Assembly (NCBI GenBank): GCA_013812985.1
Contig: JACCSN010000697.1
Coordinates: 1-6,620 of the forward strand
Direction of reading: 5' to 3'
Length of the DNA stretch: 6,620 nt
From: Hyphomicrobiales bacterium
GTDB lineage: Bacteria; Pseudomonadota; Alphaproteobacteria; Rhizobiales; Afifellaceae
The notes under the pieces were generated by a model. That model was given only the letters and a program-made list of their open reading frames with translations, made no database searches and had not been told where the DNA came from. The position numbers and the translations under genes were made by a program. Positions within the stretch are counted from its first letter, which is position 1; every line of letters begins with the position of its first letter. Shown here piece by piece: positions 5,364-6,620 of the stretch.

Positions 5364-6305
5364 ATGAACTCTGAACTGCCTGGCGGGGGCCTGCGCGACG
5401 GCGCTTTGGCGGAGGCGTTCCTGGAAATGCTGGCGGCGGAGCGGGGCGCCAGCTTGAACACACTCGTCGCTTATCGCCGCGACCTTGACGACTTCCGCGC
5501 GGTGACGGGCCGCTTAGCAGCCGCGACCGTGCACGACGTGCAGCAATACCTCTCCGGGCTGGCGGTCCGCGGCTTCGCGGCGACATCGCAGGCGCGGCGG
5601 CTTTCGGCGCTGCGGCAGTTCTTTCGCTTCCTGGTGGCGGAGAGCGTCCGCTCCGACGATCCGACCGCCACGGCCGAGCCGCCCAAGCCGCGGCGCGGCC
5701 TGCCGAAGCTCCTGTCCGTCGCCGATGTCGACCGCCTGCTTGGAACGGCGCGCGACGAGGCGTCCTACGCGGCCCTCACGCCTGTCCGCCGCCTCTCCGC
5801 GCTGCGGCTGCTGACGCTCCTGGAGCTTCTTTACGCAACGGGCTTGCGGGTTTCCGAGCTGGTCAGCCTTCCCGCCTCCGCTGGCCGTGGAGCCCGCCCT
5901 TTCATCGGCGTCCGGGGCAAGGGCGGGCGCGAGCGACTCGTGCCCCTCAACAATGCGGCGCACATCGCCCTTTCCGAATACCGCGCCGCCCCCGCGGCCC
6001 TCGGCCGGCCGGACGGCAAATGGCTCTTCCCGGCCGACAGCGCCCAGGGCCATCTGACCCGCCAGGCTTTCGCCCGTGATCTGAAGACAGTCGCGGAGCG
6101 CGCGGGCCTCGACGCCTCGAAGCTCTCTCCGCACGTGCTGAGGCACGCTTTCGCCACGCACCTGCTTTCCGGCGGCGCCGACCTCAGGGTCGTCCAAATG
6201 CTGCTTGGCCACGCCGACATCTCGACGACGCAGATCTACACGCATGTGCTTGACGAGCGCCTGCGTCAGCTGGTCAACGATCACCACCCGCTCGCCGAGC
6301 GTTAG
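5364..6305 (+). CDS. xerD: Site-specific tyrosine recombinase XerD
   Basis: A 313-residue tyrosine recombinase that, with XerC, cuts and rejoins DNA at the dif site to resolve chromosome dimers at division, under FtsK control. The N-terminal SAM-like DNA-binding domain spans about 13-95 (FLEMLAAERGASLNTLVAYRRD...). The catalytic domain has all expected residues: R162 in ATGLRVSELVSL, K186 in VRGKGGRER, H257 and R260 in LSPHVLRHAFATHLL, H283 in LLGHADISTTQ and nucleophile Y292 in IYTHV. Length is normal for Xer proteins. Its place between aroK and accA supports the chromosomal housekeeping XerD over XerC or a phage integrase. The ATG at 5364 follows the small membrane protein gene by 6 bp and has only a weak ribosome site (GAG in gtgagcc). 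Confidence 0.95.
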   Translation: MNSELPGGGLRDGALAEAFLEMLAAERGASLNTLVAYRRDLDDFRAVTGRLAAATVHDVQQYLSGLAVRGFAATSQARRLSALRQFFRFLVAESVRSDDPTATAEPPKPRRGLPKLLSVADVDRLLGTARDEASYAALTPVRRLSALRLLTLLELLYATGLRVSELVSLPASAGRGARPFIGVRGKGGRERLVPLNNAAHIALSEYRAAPAALGRPDGKWLFPADSAQGHLTRQAFARDLKTVAERAGLDASKLSPHVLRHAFATHLLSGGADLRVVQMLLGHADISTTQIYTHVLDERLRQLVNDHHPLAER

Positions 6306-6424
6306 GCGGCTGATCGCCGGCTCCGTTCGGATGGGCCGCCTTGACTTGGCCACATGCCCCGGCCAGTTAGCGGCTCGAGTTCAGGCTTGGCGAAGCGCGC
6401 CCTTTAGTCGCCCCAGGACCGCGG
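6306..6424 (+). promoter_or_regulatory. xerD-accA intergenic region with possible accA promoter elements
   Basis: This 119-bp gap contains TTGACT at 6341-6346, a good -35 candidate, but no clear -10 box 16-18 bases on. An inverted repeat, TGGCC (6347-6351) and GGCCA (6361-6365), follows it and could be an operator, a weak hairpin or chance. AGGA at 6415-6418 lies 6 nt before the accA ATG and is its probable ribosome site. No T-tract terminator for xerD was seen. Confidence 0.3.
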
Positions 6425-6620
6425 ATGCGAACATTCCTCGATTTCGAGAAGCCGGTCGCCGACCTGGAAGGGCAGATCCAGGAGCTGCGGCGGCTGGAGG
6501 ACGGCGAAGCCGAAAGCGTTTCCGTCTCCGACGAGATCGCCACCCTTGAGCAAAAAGCCCGCGACGCCCTGGCCGGCATTTATTCGAAGCTGACTCCATG
6601 GCAGAAGACGCAGGTCGCCC
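6425..6620 (+). CDS. accA: Acetyl-CoA carboxylase carboxyltransferase subunit alpha (N-terminal part, cut by window edge)
   Basis: AccA and AccD form the carboxyltransferase that moves the carboxyl group from biotin-BCCP to acetyl-CoA, giving malonyl-CoA for fatty acid synthesis. Only the first 65 residues are visible. They begin MRTFLDFEKPVADLEGQIQE and end SKLTPWQKTQVA. The opening FLDFEKPVADLE, the Glu/Leu-rich helical stretch and the final LTPWQKTQVA are hallmarks of the AccA N-terminus. The frame is open to the window edge. The ATG at 6425 is where family members start and has AGGA 6 nt upstream. The catalytic crotonase-like domain lies beyond the window, so completeness cannot be judged. 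Confidence 0.95.
   Translation, partial: MRTFLDFEKPVADLEGQIQELRRLEDGEAESVSVSDEIATLEQKARDALAGIYSKLTPWQKTQVA

Noticed and set aside
5514..6353. 279-codon minus-strand frame opposite xerD
   Set aside because: xerD has every catalytic residue. The reverse frame is low-complexity and matches nothing I recognise.

Overview
This window looks like the chromosome of an alphaproteobacterium, most likely of the order Hyphomicrobiales (Rhizobiales). Coding is GC-rich and tight. The genes recognised are cobS, a CobS-linked DnaJ-like gene, bolA, aroB, aroK, xerD and accA. From general knowledge (not checked here), such genes lie close together in many members of this order. The organism is not identified further.

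Layout. On the minus strand at the left edge lie a DnaJ-domain protein gene (1028-1645) and, 69 bp downstream, cobS (958 down to the window edge, with only the last codons missing). Divergent from them is bolA (1716-1985, plus). Next comes an AT-richer stretch, roughly 1990-3320, that carries one gene: a secreted astacin-type (M12A) zinc metallopeptidase on the minus strand. On its far side are aroB and aroK (minus, overlapping), which encode the second and fifth steps of the shikimate pathway. A 137-bp divergent promoter region separates aroK from a plus-strand pair: a 47-residue single-pass membrane protein and xerD, the site-specific recombinase of chromosome dimer resolution. The window ends in the 5' part of accA, the carboxyltransferase alpha subunit of acetyl-CoA carboxylase.

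How the genes relate. Most of the window is core metabolism and housekeeping: aerobic cobalt insertion into the corrin ring (cobS), aromatic amino acid precursors (aroKB), Fe-S/redox-linked BolA, chromosome segregation (xerD) and fatty acid synthesis (accA). The exception is the metallopeptidase. It has a signal peptide, a probable propeptide with an aspartate-switch-like motif, a complete astacin zinc-binding signature and Met-turn, and lower GC than its neighbours. It is the best candidate for a horizontally acquired gene. The least understood parts of the conserved set are the DnaJ-like protein, whose J-domain is at the C-terminus with a possible metal-binding Cys/His cluster near the N-terminus, and the tiny membrane protein before xerD.

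I saw no tRNA, rRNA, CRISPR array, insertion sequence or convincing intrinsic terminator. I did not find a wholly new multi-gene system.
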